Shown here: in pieces, positions 55,136 to 64,000 of the stretch
Numbering within the stretch: position 1 is the stretch's first letter
Layout: the number at the start of each line of letters is the position of its first letter
Origin: Prostheceraeus crozeri
Lineage: Eukaryota > Platyhelminthes > Polycladida > Euryleptidae
Direction: 5' to 3'
NCBI GenBank assembly: GCA_907163375.1
Contig: CAJQUW010007069.1
Coordinates: 1-64,000, forward strand
Length of the DNA: 64,000 bases
Made by a program: the position numbers and the translations under genes
The notes under the pieces: model-generated
Told to the model about the DNA's origin: nothing
Database searches by the model: none
Seen by the model: only the letters and a program-made list of their open reading frames with translations

Positions 55136-55741
55136 CTTTTTCTTCACTTGAATTTGTTATCTCCAGTTTCTTAATGCGCCTATAAAGCTTCATGGAATCC
55201 AATATTTCTCGGCTAGGCAATTCACTTCACTCTGTGAATTTCAATGACGCACGCGACCAACAAGCGACTCACATTCCGAACAAAGACTGAGTCATATGAG
55301 GCGGAAGCACCCACGTGTAAGTGATGTTTCTTTTTATTTTGCAAAATGATGACATTTACATGCTGTCGAACGGTTTCGGCTGGCGTCCACCAGCCATGTT
55401 CACGACAAATTAGCAAAGGCTCGTAAGGACACTTGGAATCATATACACTAGAGCATTCAAATCAGCCGACCAATCAGACACTAGATGAAAACCTATACAC
55501 AACGATCTCGACAGACATGAAAGCTGAACAATGGACAAGCGTGACTTATGCAACCAACAATAATGGTCAGTCAGCAAGATGACTAACGAAAGCGCTCCAC
55601 CCTGATGCACGTTGTCGGAACAGGATATAAAAAAACGCGCAGAAAAAGGAGATATATACAAAGTACGCATGATATGTGAAACAAAGCGCGACAGAAATTT
55701 AAACAAAATAGATAAATAATGGGTGAAAATATATAGAAAAA
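55136..55741. other. No gene seen
   Basis: Unique DNA; possibly flank or eroded 3' part of the Penelope-like fragment beside it. Confidence 0.4.
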
Positions 55742-56030
55742 TTAATATAATGAAAAATAAAATAAAATATTAAATAATATGCAGAGAGAGGAAGACCCGA
55801 TTCCCTCCTCCTCTCTGTCTCGTATGCCAAGCCTCTTTAAAATTCTTTTAAAATAATTGTTCTCCCTATCTAACCTCAGCTGGTGTCCCTGCTGATGGAT
55901 GTGCTGTGCAATCTCGGAGGAAGTCAAAAAATTGCACAGAGCCCGTCTGTGGTCCTTGAGACGCTCTTCGAGCGTTCGAGCTGTCTCTCCCACGTAATTC
56001 CAGGAGCAATAGTAGTGAAAACTGTGCCCT
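55742..56030 (-). mobile_element. Penelope-like GIY-YIG endonuclease remnant
   Basis: Reading from about 56020, YYCSWNYVGETARTLEERL leads into KDHRRALCNF, SSEIAQHIHQQGHQL and an Arg/Glu-rich end. The Y-V-G-E-T-x-R-T-L-E-E-R-L-K-x-H block is the core of the GIY-YIG nuclease that follows the RT in Penelope-like elements. The RT itself is not present upstream, so only the 3' end of the element remains. Confidence 0.75.
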
Positions 56031-56866
56031 ACTATGAGAGGGATAGGTACATGGATGGGTACATGTAAAATTCAGTGTTATCAATAGGAACATAGAAAGG
56101 TACATGTATAATTCATTGTTATTAATTAATAGGAACATGCATGACTTCTGTTTTGCTGGATAGGTACATGTGTTTGGTACACTCGGTTGAGTACATTGTG
56201 TTTCGGAACGTCTATGAGCGAACTTGTGTGACTTGGTTCTGAGTACTTGGGTACGTACCGATAGACGTCCGTTGTTTGATTTTGAATGAGTTTGCTCAAT
56301 TGCGACTATTGTGACCATTGTAATAATTGTTGAAAATATGAAACCTTGATATGCATTTATGATTTTGTTACTTCCCAATATGAAAACCAATTCCGGAATT
56401 ATATTTAAAGTGAAAAGACAAGAGATTTGCGATGTAAATATTATTTAAGATTGAAAAACAAGTGAAGTGTAGAAGTCTTGTCCCGTAGGGGACTCTATTA
56501 TCTTCAAAAATCGTCACTCCATTCCAAAAAAGTTACATTGTTTGTGAACTCATATTCTATTTGATGAAGCGGACACTTGACTGCTACCTTGTTGCGCCTT
56601 TGAAGGGCTGTTACGATTAATAGCCTCCAAAGGGCCAATTTGCAGCCACATGAGACATGAATGACCATGTCCAATCGTCCACCCATGATTGTTTCACTTC
56701 CATTTTCAAAGAAGAAGAGTTTCGACATGCTTTTGGATAAGAAGTTGAAAATTATAATCTCTTGAGGAAATAAACATTAAAGTTTGGTACAATGACATCT
56801 TTATATGTTAATAAACTTTAGGGAAGTTCGGTACCTCTCTGATTGGCTGTTAGGATTTCCTTTGTT
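56031..56866. other. No gene seen; two ~45 bp repeats
   Basis: GGTACATGTAAAATTCAGTG..AATAGGAACATAG and GGTACATGTATAATTCATTG..AATAGGAACATGC lie in tandem at about 56057-56137. Otherwise unique. Confidence 0.5.
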
Positions 56867-56881
56867 TAAAAAGTATATAAG
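56842..56881 (+). promoter_or_regulatory. Pol II core promoter candidate (inverted CCAAT + TATA)
   Basis: ATTGG (inverted CCAAT) at 56842 and AAGTATATAAG at 56871-56881 sit about 85 bp before the ATG at 56966. This spacing leaves room for a start site near 56905 and a short leader. Confidence 0.55.
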
Positions 56882-56965
56882 TCCGAGGTTTGTACCAATT
56901 CTAATCAAAGGTTCTAATCCTCAAGCTTACGACAAGTTTCAACTTTGTAATTTATTTCTTTAACG

Positions 56966-57361
56966 ATGGATCGTGCCAATGCACAGAAGGAATCTACGAT
57001 CGAGAATGGTACTATGGATCGTACCAATACACCTCCCCAATCTTCGATGGAGCGATCTACAACACCAAACGAGCCGGTGGTGTTCAGTGCAGCTCCTGCA
57101 TCGCCCGACTACTCGAGTGATGATAGTGACGTATCAATCGAGACGATGCGACAAATGAATAGAAAATCAATGAGAACGCCACTATATGGAAGGGTCACTG
57201 TCAAAGTGAAGAACGCCACAGCAAACGGGTCTGCATGCGAATGGAGCCGAACGAGCGGAACCTCACATCCGCTCTCGAATTTTCCATCATCGACCTGGAC
57301 ACACCACGTCGCTGTCCTTGTGCCCCAAAGAAGACAAGGATCCATGTGCAAGTGGACTTGA
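56966..57361 (+). CDS. Hypothetical Ser/Thr-rich protein behind a TATA box
   Basis: A 131-residue frame. Residues 1-60 are low-complexity and Thr/Pro/Ser-rich, with MDRANAQKES and MDRTNTPPQS as two similar openings. They are followed by an acidic SSDDSDVSIETMRQM stretch and a basic middle (YGRVTVKVKNATANG). No domain was recognised and the last 40 residues look unlike a folded protein. A good TATA box upstream supports transcription. The frame ends 75 bp before a mariner insertion, so a gene could have been cut or could continue by splicing. It may also be a remnant. Confidence 0.35.
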   Translation: MDRANAQKESTIENGTMDRTNTPPQSSMERSTTPNEPVVFSAAPASPDYSSDDSDVSIETMRQMNRKSMRTPLYGRVTVKVKNATANGSACEWSRTSGTSHPLSNFPSSTWTHHVAVLVPQRRQGSMCKWT

Positions 57362-57580
57362 AAAAACTTGTACCATTTCCGAACATTGATGACATTTAGT
57401 GTATTTTTTAATCTCTTCATTTAATATTCATTTGTACAGGGTGAGCGGAAAGTCTCTCCCTGGTTCCAAAAGCCTGTAGTTTCAAGGCAAATATATTTTT
57501 AAGTCTAATTTTTCGTCTCATAATTAAGAATGCACCAAAGTTTTATGCCAAAACAAGCATTTTGATCCACTACAATCTAT

Positions 57581-58623
57581 TTAGTCACAGCAGTTGATCA
57601 AAATGACCTCCATCAACTGACACACAAAGATCAAGTCTTTTCTCGAACGACTGAAAAGCAGAGTCAAGATGCGATGGCAAAAGTTGATTAAACGCTTCTC
57701 GAATCGCACACTTGAGACCCGTGATGCTGGTAGGCGCTTGTTTTTGAACCAAAGATTTAACGTGACTCCAAAAAATATAAGTCCATCGGGGTCAAATCTG
57801 GACTTCGTGGAGCCCAATGGAATGGGCCATTGTTACCGATCCAGCGGTTACCGAAGTTAGAATAAGGGAAATACTTTGTCGTGTTCGCCCAATGACATGG
57901 TGCACCATCATGTATGAAGATGGTTTTTGAAAAACGTCTCATCCTCTTCATCGCAGGAATGGCAAATTCTTGCAGCATTTCGAGGTGGTCCTTGGCCTTG
58001 ACCGTCGATTCAAATAGGAATGGTCCTATCACTCGATCGCGATACATCCCTGCCCAAACACAAACTGATGGAGATTTTATTGGAACTTCGTGAATTTCAT
58101 GAGGATTGTTTTTTCCCCAGACAACGCAGTTATGGCGATTGATGCGGCCATTCAGATGAAATGTCACCGCAGTCGGAAAAAAATACGTTGTTGAGATAGG
58201 CGTCATCCTCCGCTATTCTGGTAAAAAACTCGGTGCACATTTCAAGTCTGGCAGCTTTGTCAGATGGATACAGGGTTTGAACCGTTGTACTGTGAAAGGG
58301 CTTCATTCCTATATCCCTCTTCAAGTGATCTCGGATAGTTGAGTAAGGCATGCTCAATTGATTAGATGCTGAACGAAGTGACGATGGATGATCACTGAAC
58401 AGCTGCTCGATCATATCATCACTATCATTTAGAGATGGTCGATTGCTTCTGTCACGGTCGTGAACAGATCCAGTCTCTTTGAATTTTTTGAAGCACTCTC
58501 TAATGGTCTTTTCTGCTGGTGGTTTGTTTCATGCAGATAATGCCACTTCCTCTGGACAGATGTCACAGATTTCAATTCTGCCATTAGCAGGACAATGGAG
58601 ATGCGTTCTTCGGTTGATAGCAT
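57581..58623 (-). pseudogene. Mariner-family transposase (DD41D-like), inactivated
   Basis: The N-terminus is MLSTEERISIVLLMAELKSV, a DUF4817-type helix-turn-helix. A second HTH follows (LRSASNQLSMPYSTIRDHLK). The first catalytic Asp lies in VFFSD, the second in IFIHDGAPCHWANTT and the third in RSPDLTPMDLYF. I count 41 residues between the second and third, hence DD41D. The pieces lie in different frames, with frameshifts near 58180, 58420 and 57760, so it is dead. Confidence 0.88.
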
Positions 58624-59177
58624 CGCGAAGTGAAATGAAAATAAATTTCTGTTCTCTTGATTTCATATCATATTTTTCAGCACTAACACACATCTGAGTG
58701 AATCGTACACGTATTAATCAAAAGCAGACAATATGAATCCGACTATTCGATTTATTTTGACAATAGATATTTGATCACAATGGTTTCACACATCGCACAG
58801 AAGCATTTGAAAGCATAGATATCTGGACGACATTGGTGTCGTTAGTCTAGGCACATGCATTTCAATCTGGTCGCTTAGAAGCCGGTCAGCTATGTTCTCT
58901 ATAGCATTGACACATTAAAATCATCAAAAGCTTACAACACCTGGTTGCTTCCAAGAAATAGAATCCAAAAGGACATTCACTTCAGCACAAACTTAGACAG
59001 TGTTTGCAAGTTTTTAGCTCATTCATTTATATTTTCGTATTTCATTTGCTCAATTTTGTACGAAAGCATCTCTAACCCTTGAGCGATTGAATAAATTGTA
59101 GTAGATCAAAATGCTTGTTTTGATATAAAACTTTAGTACATTCTGAATTATGAGACGAAGAATTAGACTTAGAAATA

Positions 59178-60459
59178 CAAATTGTTTCATAAAAAATGGA
59201 TCACCCTTAAACATCGCCTTAACTTCAACTTTGTCTAACTCCGCCAAACTTGAGCGAATTTCTCTGAAATTTGGAAGATATGTCAGTTGTGCTTACTAAT
59301 ATCATTGTTGGAAATTTCAAGCATGAATATTGAGTTGTTTTCCTGTTATAGATAAAAAAGTAGTAGACAATTTGATCTTCATTTAGCAATGTTGCACAAA
59401 ATCACACCTCACTCTTGTAAAATTACATTTGTTTCCTTTGTTATGTAATATGTTGTTCTACAAGCCAAAAGCTATCAAGCAAAACAAAAATAAAGAAAAT
59501 CGGTCAATCAGAGCGAGTATAGCACTATTATTCATCAACAATAATGTAACTGCTACATGTGATTGACTAGACTTCATGTTCCATAGCTTCCTGACTTCGT
59601 TGCGGTGGTGTTGGCAGCACTCCAGATTGCTTTCAGCTAGAAATCTATCTCTTACCGGTTGAAAACAATACAAAGCACAAATGAACAATAACGAGATCGC
59701 ATTCACAAAAGGCACAGTGTCAGCCTTGCTAGAATGAGGCATCAGTCCGTCTGAAGGATAGTGATGGTCGATTGAGATTATGGATAAAATCTGATCAGGA
59801 AATTCCGAGACATTTACATCGTCCCCGGGTACAAGGTGGTGCGACTCTACTGATTTGGGCTGGCATTTGGACCAATGGCCGCTTTGAACTTCACGTACAG
59901 CAAGGAACCATGAATTCTGAACGCTATGTGAATGTTTTACGAATGGACATTGGCCAAATGACAGATCAACTTGGTGATCCATCGACTTGGTTATTTATGG
60001 ATGATAATGCTACGTGTCACAGGAGTAGTAGAGTCAACTTATACCAGTCTCAATTAGGGCTTAGGATATCTTGGCCAGCTCGTTCTCCTGATCTGAATCC
60101 CATAGAAAATGTATGGAGCATTCTAAAACGTAACGTTCGTCGTTCACTGCTACCTACAGATGGCGTATCACAACTTACGTCACTGTTAAAAAGAGAGTGG
60201 AGAAAGTTAGATCAGTCAAAAATCAACGATATCATCGAATCAATGCCTAGACGAATTGGTTATGTCATTGGCAATAAGGGTAGGGCCACAAAATATTAGC
60301 TTCTTAAGAACCGTTAATGTATCATAGCTTATCAGATTATATAAGGACATTTAAATATATTAGGGACATGAAATAACATGAAAAATGCTTTCTGTATCAT
60401 ACTTATGTTTTATTTAGTCAAATTTTAGGATGATCCACTTTTTATGAAACGAACTTGCT
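59178..60459 (+). mobile_element. Tc1-like element, copy B, inside a mariner terminal repeat
   Basis: Near-identical to copy A from CAAATTGTTTCATAAAAAAT to CACTTTTTATGAAACGAAC. It retains about 130 bp that copy A has lost. The left side keeps the TA; the right junction is slightly eroded (ACTTGCTTTGAAAC). Confidence 0.9.
59772..60299 (+). pseudogene. Tc1 transposase, C-terminal catalytic part (copy B)
   Basis: Longer than copy A: LRLWIKSDQEIPRHLHRPRV and QGGATLLIWAGIWTNGRF precede the shared WLFMDDNATCHRSS (Asp) and SPDLNPIENVWSILKR (Glu). A 3 bp deletion relative to copy A removes one residue near LGLRISWPARS. The DNA-binding domain and first Asp are missing, so it is not functional. Confidence 0.88.
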
Positions 60460-60711
60460 TTGAAACTACAGGCTTTCGAAATCAGGGAGAGACTTTCCGC
60501 TCACCTTGTATATATGAACAGACTTGTTTTATCATTTCACAAATCGGTCTTCAATTAAGGTCTGAATGGGAAAGGGGAATAACTATCTACAATTAATGAT
60601 GTTCAATAACTGAATTGAAACAAAAAAATTAAATATGAAGACTTCAACTTGAAATAAATAGGAACATATAACTTTTAGAGAAGCAGTTATGTTGTTAATT
60701 TTAAAATGCTT

Positions 60712-61047
60712 GTAGCAGTCCAGGATGATATCATACATGTGTCATACAGGACACCATTAGAATGAGAATCAAAAGACCATTCGAATGATATAAAATATGT
60801 ACCCATTCGATGAAAAAATCCTAGTTGTATGCAAGTGTATGCAAAGAGAAAAATGAATTGCTTCAAATTTGCTAAGTTTTTACACTACATTTAGCCTGAT
60901 CTTTAAAGGAGTCTAGCCGTCTAGGAAGATGTCATAAATGTGTCATAATGGACACCATTAGAATGAGAATGAAAAGACCATTCGAATGATATAGGGTATG
61001 TACCTATTTGATGAAAAATGTTCGTTGTATGCAAGTGTATGCAACTG
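60712..61047 (+). repeat. Direct repeat, two units ~200 bp apart
   Basis: GACACCATTAGAATGAGAAT, GACCATTCGAATGATATA and TTGTATGCAAGTGTATGCAA occur in the same order at 60750-60842 and 60950-61043. A satellite-like or segmental duplication. Confidence 0.88.
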
Positions 61048-61157
61048 GAAAAATTCCAAGTTTTTTCAGGAAAATGACAAAGTTTGCAAGATTTTGATAA
61101 TTTTCAAAGTTAAAGTTCTACAACCAAAAATGATCATAATACATAAACCTACACACA

Positions 61158-61196
61158 TGACCTTGACCCTTGACCTGACCTTGACCTTTGACCTTC
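61158..61196 (-). repeat. Tandem nuclear-receptor-like half sites
   Basis: Five TGACC half sites in 40 bp (TGACCTTGACCCTTGACCTG and onwards), the last two forming TGACCTTTGACCT, a perfect DR1 on the minus strand. It may be a plain microsatellite. Confidence 0.7.
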
Positions 61197-61199
61197 ATA

Positions 61200-61665
61200 C
61201 ACTTCATACACGGCGGGGGGGGCCCTAAATTTTTCGGGCGCTAAGCGCACTCGAAAATTTATTTACCCGTGGGGTCCGGGTGCCATAGCTACCTTTTTTG
61301 TTTCCTAACCCTAACCCTGGTGTTTTAATTTGATTATTCGAATTTAGGCGCGAAATTTGAATTTTCGAAATTTGGCTCTTAATTCAAATTTTAATATTCT
61401 ACTCAAATCACACGTTTTATATCTTCAAATATGAATCATTATATGACTATTAATAATAACATGTATATCAGTCCATCATTTCATATTACTTTGAATTCAC
61501 TCTACTGTTTACATGTAAAAGTCTTTCAACACATATGATGGCACTTCCATTTCTAAGGTTAAAAATAAACCAGCTGTTTCAATTCTTGTTTGAGTTATCA
61601 ATTTTGTTTAACTGTACTAATGCGATGATGTGATGTCATAAAGTCTTTGTTCATAGTTGCTTTGT
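61200..61665. other. No gene seen
   Basis: Contains a G-run (about 61204-61213), a GGGCGCTAAGCGC hairpin near 61238 and two telomere-like CCTAA words near 61306. Otherwise AT-rich. Confidence 0.45.
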
Positions 61666-61673
61666 CAATTTCA

Positions 61674-61682
61674 TATATAAGG
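61674..61682 (+). promoter_or_regulatory. TATA box of the right-edge gene
   Basis: TATATAAGG with GC-richer DNA downstream (TCAGTGTCCATAGCAGACG). A GTGAGT donor at 61786 would close a non-coding first exon of about 80 bp. Confidence 0.55.
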
Positions 61683-63961
61683 AACTTGCACACATCGGAT
61701 CTTCACTCATTTTTGAATTATTCAGTGTCCATAGCAGACGTCGTTCTTCGTTCCTCCGTTCTCCGATTCATACTACAATTCTGAAGTGAGTTTCATTGCC
61801 ATGTTGTGCTACTTTATAGGATATTCGGGAGTAGGAACATTATTAAGTTCTTATAACCAAATAGCTTTAAATATAGAAGCTTGGGTTTTAGGATAGGAAC
61901 ACTTTATGTTACATTATTAACCATGTTTTTTTATTTTCTTCCTATATTAAATCATCCAGAAGAGACATGACTGTATAAGTCTATAAAAAGTGCAATTGAC
62001 ATCCGTATTTTCACACATTGTTTCTAAATAAAAAGATGCTTAAATAAAAATTCAATGTCATCTGCTAGCAGATGCATGAGATTCAAATTTGTTTAATTAA
62101 ACGAATTAAGTAACGGTTGAACTTTCCGAAATCTCACTTTCATTCCATTATATTTATTTCAAATTAAATAAATATAAATCAGCTGCTTCCATAAAATTCA
62201 AGCTTGTTTAATTCAACCAATTGAGAAGTGGTTGAAATTTTCAAAATCTTATTTTCATTCTATTATTATTTCGAAATTAAATAATGATTAATCAGCTGCT
62301 TCCAAATTTCATGTCTTTTTATGAGCAAACCCTTTCAAATGAAATTAAACTTTCGAATCTCAGTTTCTATTTCATCCATGAATTTATTTCTTCTTCAGAT
62401 TTGTCAAATATTAATCTAGTACTTAATAAAGCTTTGAAGATGGTACATAAATGATTTCTTATTTAATAAGAGATTAAATTATAATAAAAGTTTCTTATCC
62501 TCTACAGAAATGGTTCGACATGAAAGCATCGCACGGCAACGTCTCATCTTCCATTTCTGTAACTGTGTTCTGTCAACTGCCCGTTCGACATGCGAACAAA
62601 AGCGGGCACAAGGAATGCTCCTTCAGAGAGGACTGCATCTACCTCTACTGTCTCACTTGCACGAAAGGAGGTACGAAAGGAGCGATGCAAAGGCAAATAG
62701 TGACTCCGCGAAAGCTTTCATTGCCAAGTACACCCCTTGTGCTGAACAAAGTGGAAGAATGGGGTTTGACTTAACCTCCAAAGTTGAGAAGAAAAAGTTG
62801 GAGCGTCTTTTTGGAAAGGAGCGACCGACTGAAGGCGTGCTTTCCTAGTTGGATGAACCTACTCCAAAGGATAAGCCTCAAAAGTCTCGAGTTGCTAAGA
62901 AGAAAGTCCTAAGTCTCGGGAGTTCATCGATGAGACTTTCAGTGATTGTGAGGTGAGTGCCATCAATTCTACATGCTAGCTTCAACGGATAACTGGCTCA
63001 CAGCAGAAAAATAAAAATACTACTTCATTATGTATGAAATGATTATATGTCGTTAAACATTTCAGGATGTGCTGATGCCCCCACCGAAGAGAGTCAAGGT
63101 GTTGGTTCAGAAAAAACTGTTCGCTAAAGATGTATGTATTTATTGACTAATTTAATTATTTGCGTACATAACGTAAATCACCATTGCTTAAACATTTCAG
63201 AGTGAGCTGCCTCGACCGACAAAGGCTAACGAGGATATAGTGGCTGAAAAATTGCAAAATGTAAGCATTCTGGTGTGCATGTAAGTATATGATTGGTTAA
63301 CTGCATGTGTACAGAATTGTTTTCATTAAAATCTATTTTGAAACTCACTTGATTATCAATATATTCGTCTACAATTGATCAATTCATCCTTCAGAATGAT
63401 TCGGTGACTCTTGATAAGGAGAGTGGATCCGATCAAAAAACCGCAATCCAGCAGGAGGTAAGAGGAATTCACATTTGTATCTCATTAATGTCAAAAATGG
63501 TAAATGGATGATAAACAATTGTTCCTTTCAATTACAGGACTCCGTGATGTTTGCATCTCAAGAGGAGATTTTCCATCATCCGGGGGTCACCTAGCTGGAA
63601 TGTCCGCCTACCACTGTCGCCGATGATGACATTGGCCCCATCGTCAGCAGCTCATATCCCAGTCGCAGCTCCTTCTCCTCCAACACCTCCTATCCCAGCC
63701 GCAGCTCCTTCTCCTCCAACACCTATCCCAGCCGCAGCTCCTTCCTCTCCAACACCTCCTATCCCAGCCGCAGTTCCTAAGGCTCCTCTCCCAGTGCGGG
63801 AGTACGACGTGGACCTCGACGCAACGACGGAGGAGGACATCGAGACCAAGTTACGGCGTTGTCAAGAGCGACTGAAACAGTCCGAGGCTCGTGAGGCTCA
63901 GTTAATGGAGGAGAACAGAGGTTTGGTTGAGTCCTTACAAACCTGTTGGCCTCACAAGTAA
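61683..63961 (+). pseudogene. Multi-exon gene with short phase-0 exons, probably decayed
   Basis: Probable exons: a leader to 61785, then 62508-62952, 63066-63131, 63201-63260, 63395-63457 and 63538 onward, all with GT and AG at the borders. The three middle exons are 66, 60 and 63 bp, all phase 0, and read DVLMPPPKRVKVLVQKKLFA, SELPRPTKANEDIVAEKLQN and NDSVTLDKESGSDQKTAIQ. The large second exon has stops in every frame; parts look real (KECSFREDCIYLYCLTC and LTSKVEKKKLERLFGK in different frames). In the last exon the phase-0 frame stops at about 63592. Another frame carries Pro/Ala repeats and a coiled coil (EEDIETKLRRCQERLKQSEA). Family not recognised. It is either a broken copy or a gene whose exons I have misjudged. 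Confidence 0.5.
63655..63775 (+). repeat. Coding minisatellite, ~33 bp unit (IPAAAPSPPTP)
   Basis: Four imperfect units of ATCCCAGCCGCAGCTCCTTC plus TCCAACACCT, read as a Pro/Ala-rich linker before a C-terminal coiled coil. Confidence 0.85.
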
Positions 63962-64000
63962 CTAATAGCCAACGACACGATAAAGAGACCTTAGTCCACG

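Larger units (their letters stand above)
57437..60508 (-). mobile_element. DD41D-type mariner element carrying a nested Tc1 copy
   Basis: Left end CAGGGTGAGCGGAAAGTCTC and right end GAGACTTTCCGCTCACCTTG are inverted repeats flanked by TA. The terminal repeats are about 150 bp. The right one is interrupted by the Tc1 copy at 59178-60459, as shown by homology resuming at TTTGAAACTACAGGC. Transposase lies on the minus strand. Confidence 0.93.

Noticed and set aside
61300-61320. Internal telomere repeat (CCTAACCCTAACCC)
   Set aside because: Only two units; too short to support a telomeric origin.

Overview
This window looks like repeat-rich nuclear DNA from an animal, most likely a marine or other invertebrate. 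The evidence is the mix of element families: a Polinton/adintovirus-like element, Tc1, DD41D-mariner, pogo/Tigger, hAT, PIF/Harbinger, CR1/L2 and RTE-like LINEs, Penelope-like pieces and tRNA-derived SINEs. There are also TATA promoters and GT-AG introns. The species cannot be resolved from the sequence alone. No clearly intact host gene was found.

Region 1 (1 to about 12455) is a very AT-rich virus-like element of the Polinton/adintovirus kind, cut by the left window edge. It carries a hexon-type major capsid part, a small Gly/Ala-rich virion-like protein, a fibre-like coiled-coil region, an unassigned gene, a protein-primed family B DNA polymerase, a packaging ATPase, a single-jelly-roll penton-type protein, an unassigned conserved protein and a membrane protein. 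It is a broken copy with about five or more breaks, although several genes remain open. Its oddest trait is a family of short GC-rich hairpins scattered between and inside its genes.

Region 2 (12456 to about 21820) is old non-coding DNA. It holds two LINE fragments, a cluster of tRNA-derived SINEs in inverted order, a separate tRNA-like SINE head, a solitary 3' end of a reverse-transcriptase element, and a nearly perfect palindrome of about 100 bp per arm that contains a hammerhead-like strand.

Region 3 (21821 to 37380) is a run of DNA transposons with readable ends. These are a Tc1-like element with 213 bp inverted repeats in the IR/DR layout, a pogo/Tigger element with an extra spliced C-terminal module, two nested MITEs, a Penelope-like reverse transcriptase inside a 59 bp minisatellite, and a non-autonomous hAT with an 8 bp target duplication and a nested MITE.

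Region 4 (37918 to 47662) is bounded by matching PIF/Harbinger-type termini. Inside it sits a CR1-like LINE, which is itself split by a 3.4 kb element with CACT ends. Two copies of a 256 bp MITE and a deleted Tc1 copy complete the nest.

Region 5 (47663 to 64000) holds a long-open L2/CR1-like LINE, a GIY-YIG (Penelope endonuclease) remnant, a small gene candidate with a TATA box, a DD41D mariner with a second Tc1 copy inserted in its terminal repeat, satellite-like direct repeats, and at the right edge a multi-exon, probably decayed gene with short phase-0 exons. Most of the window is therefore layered transposition, and several target sites can be read directly.
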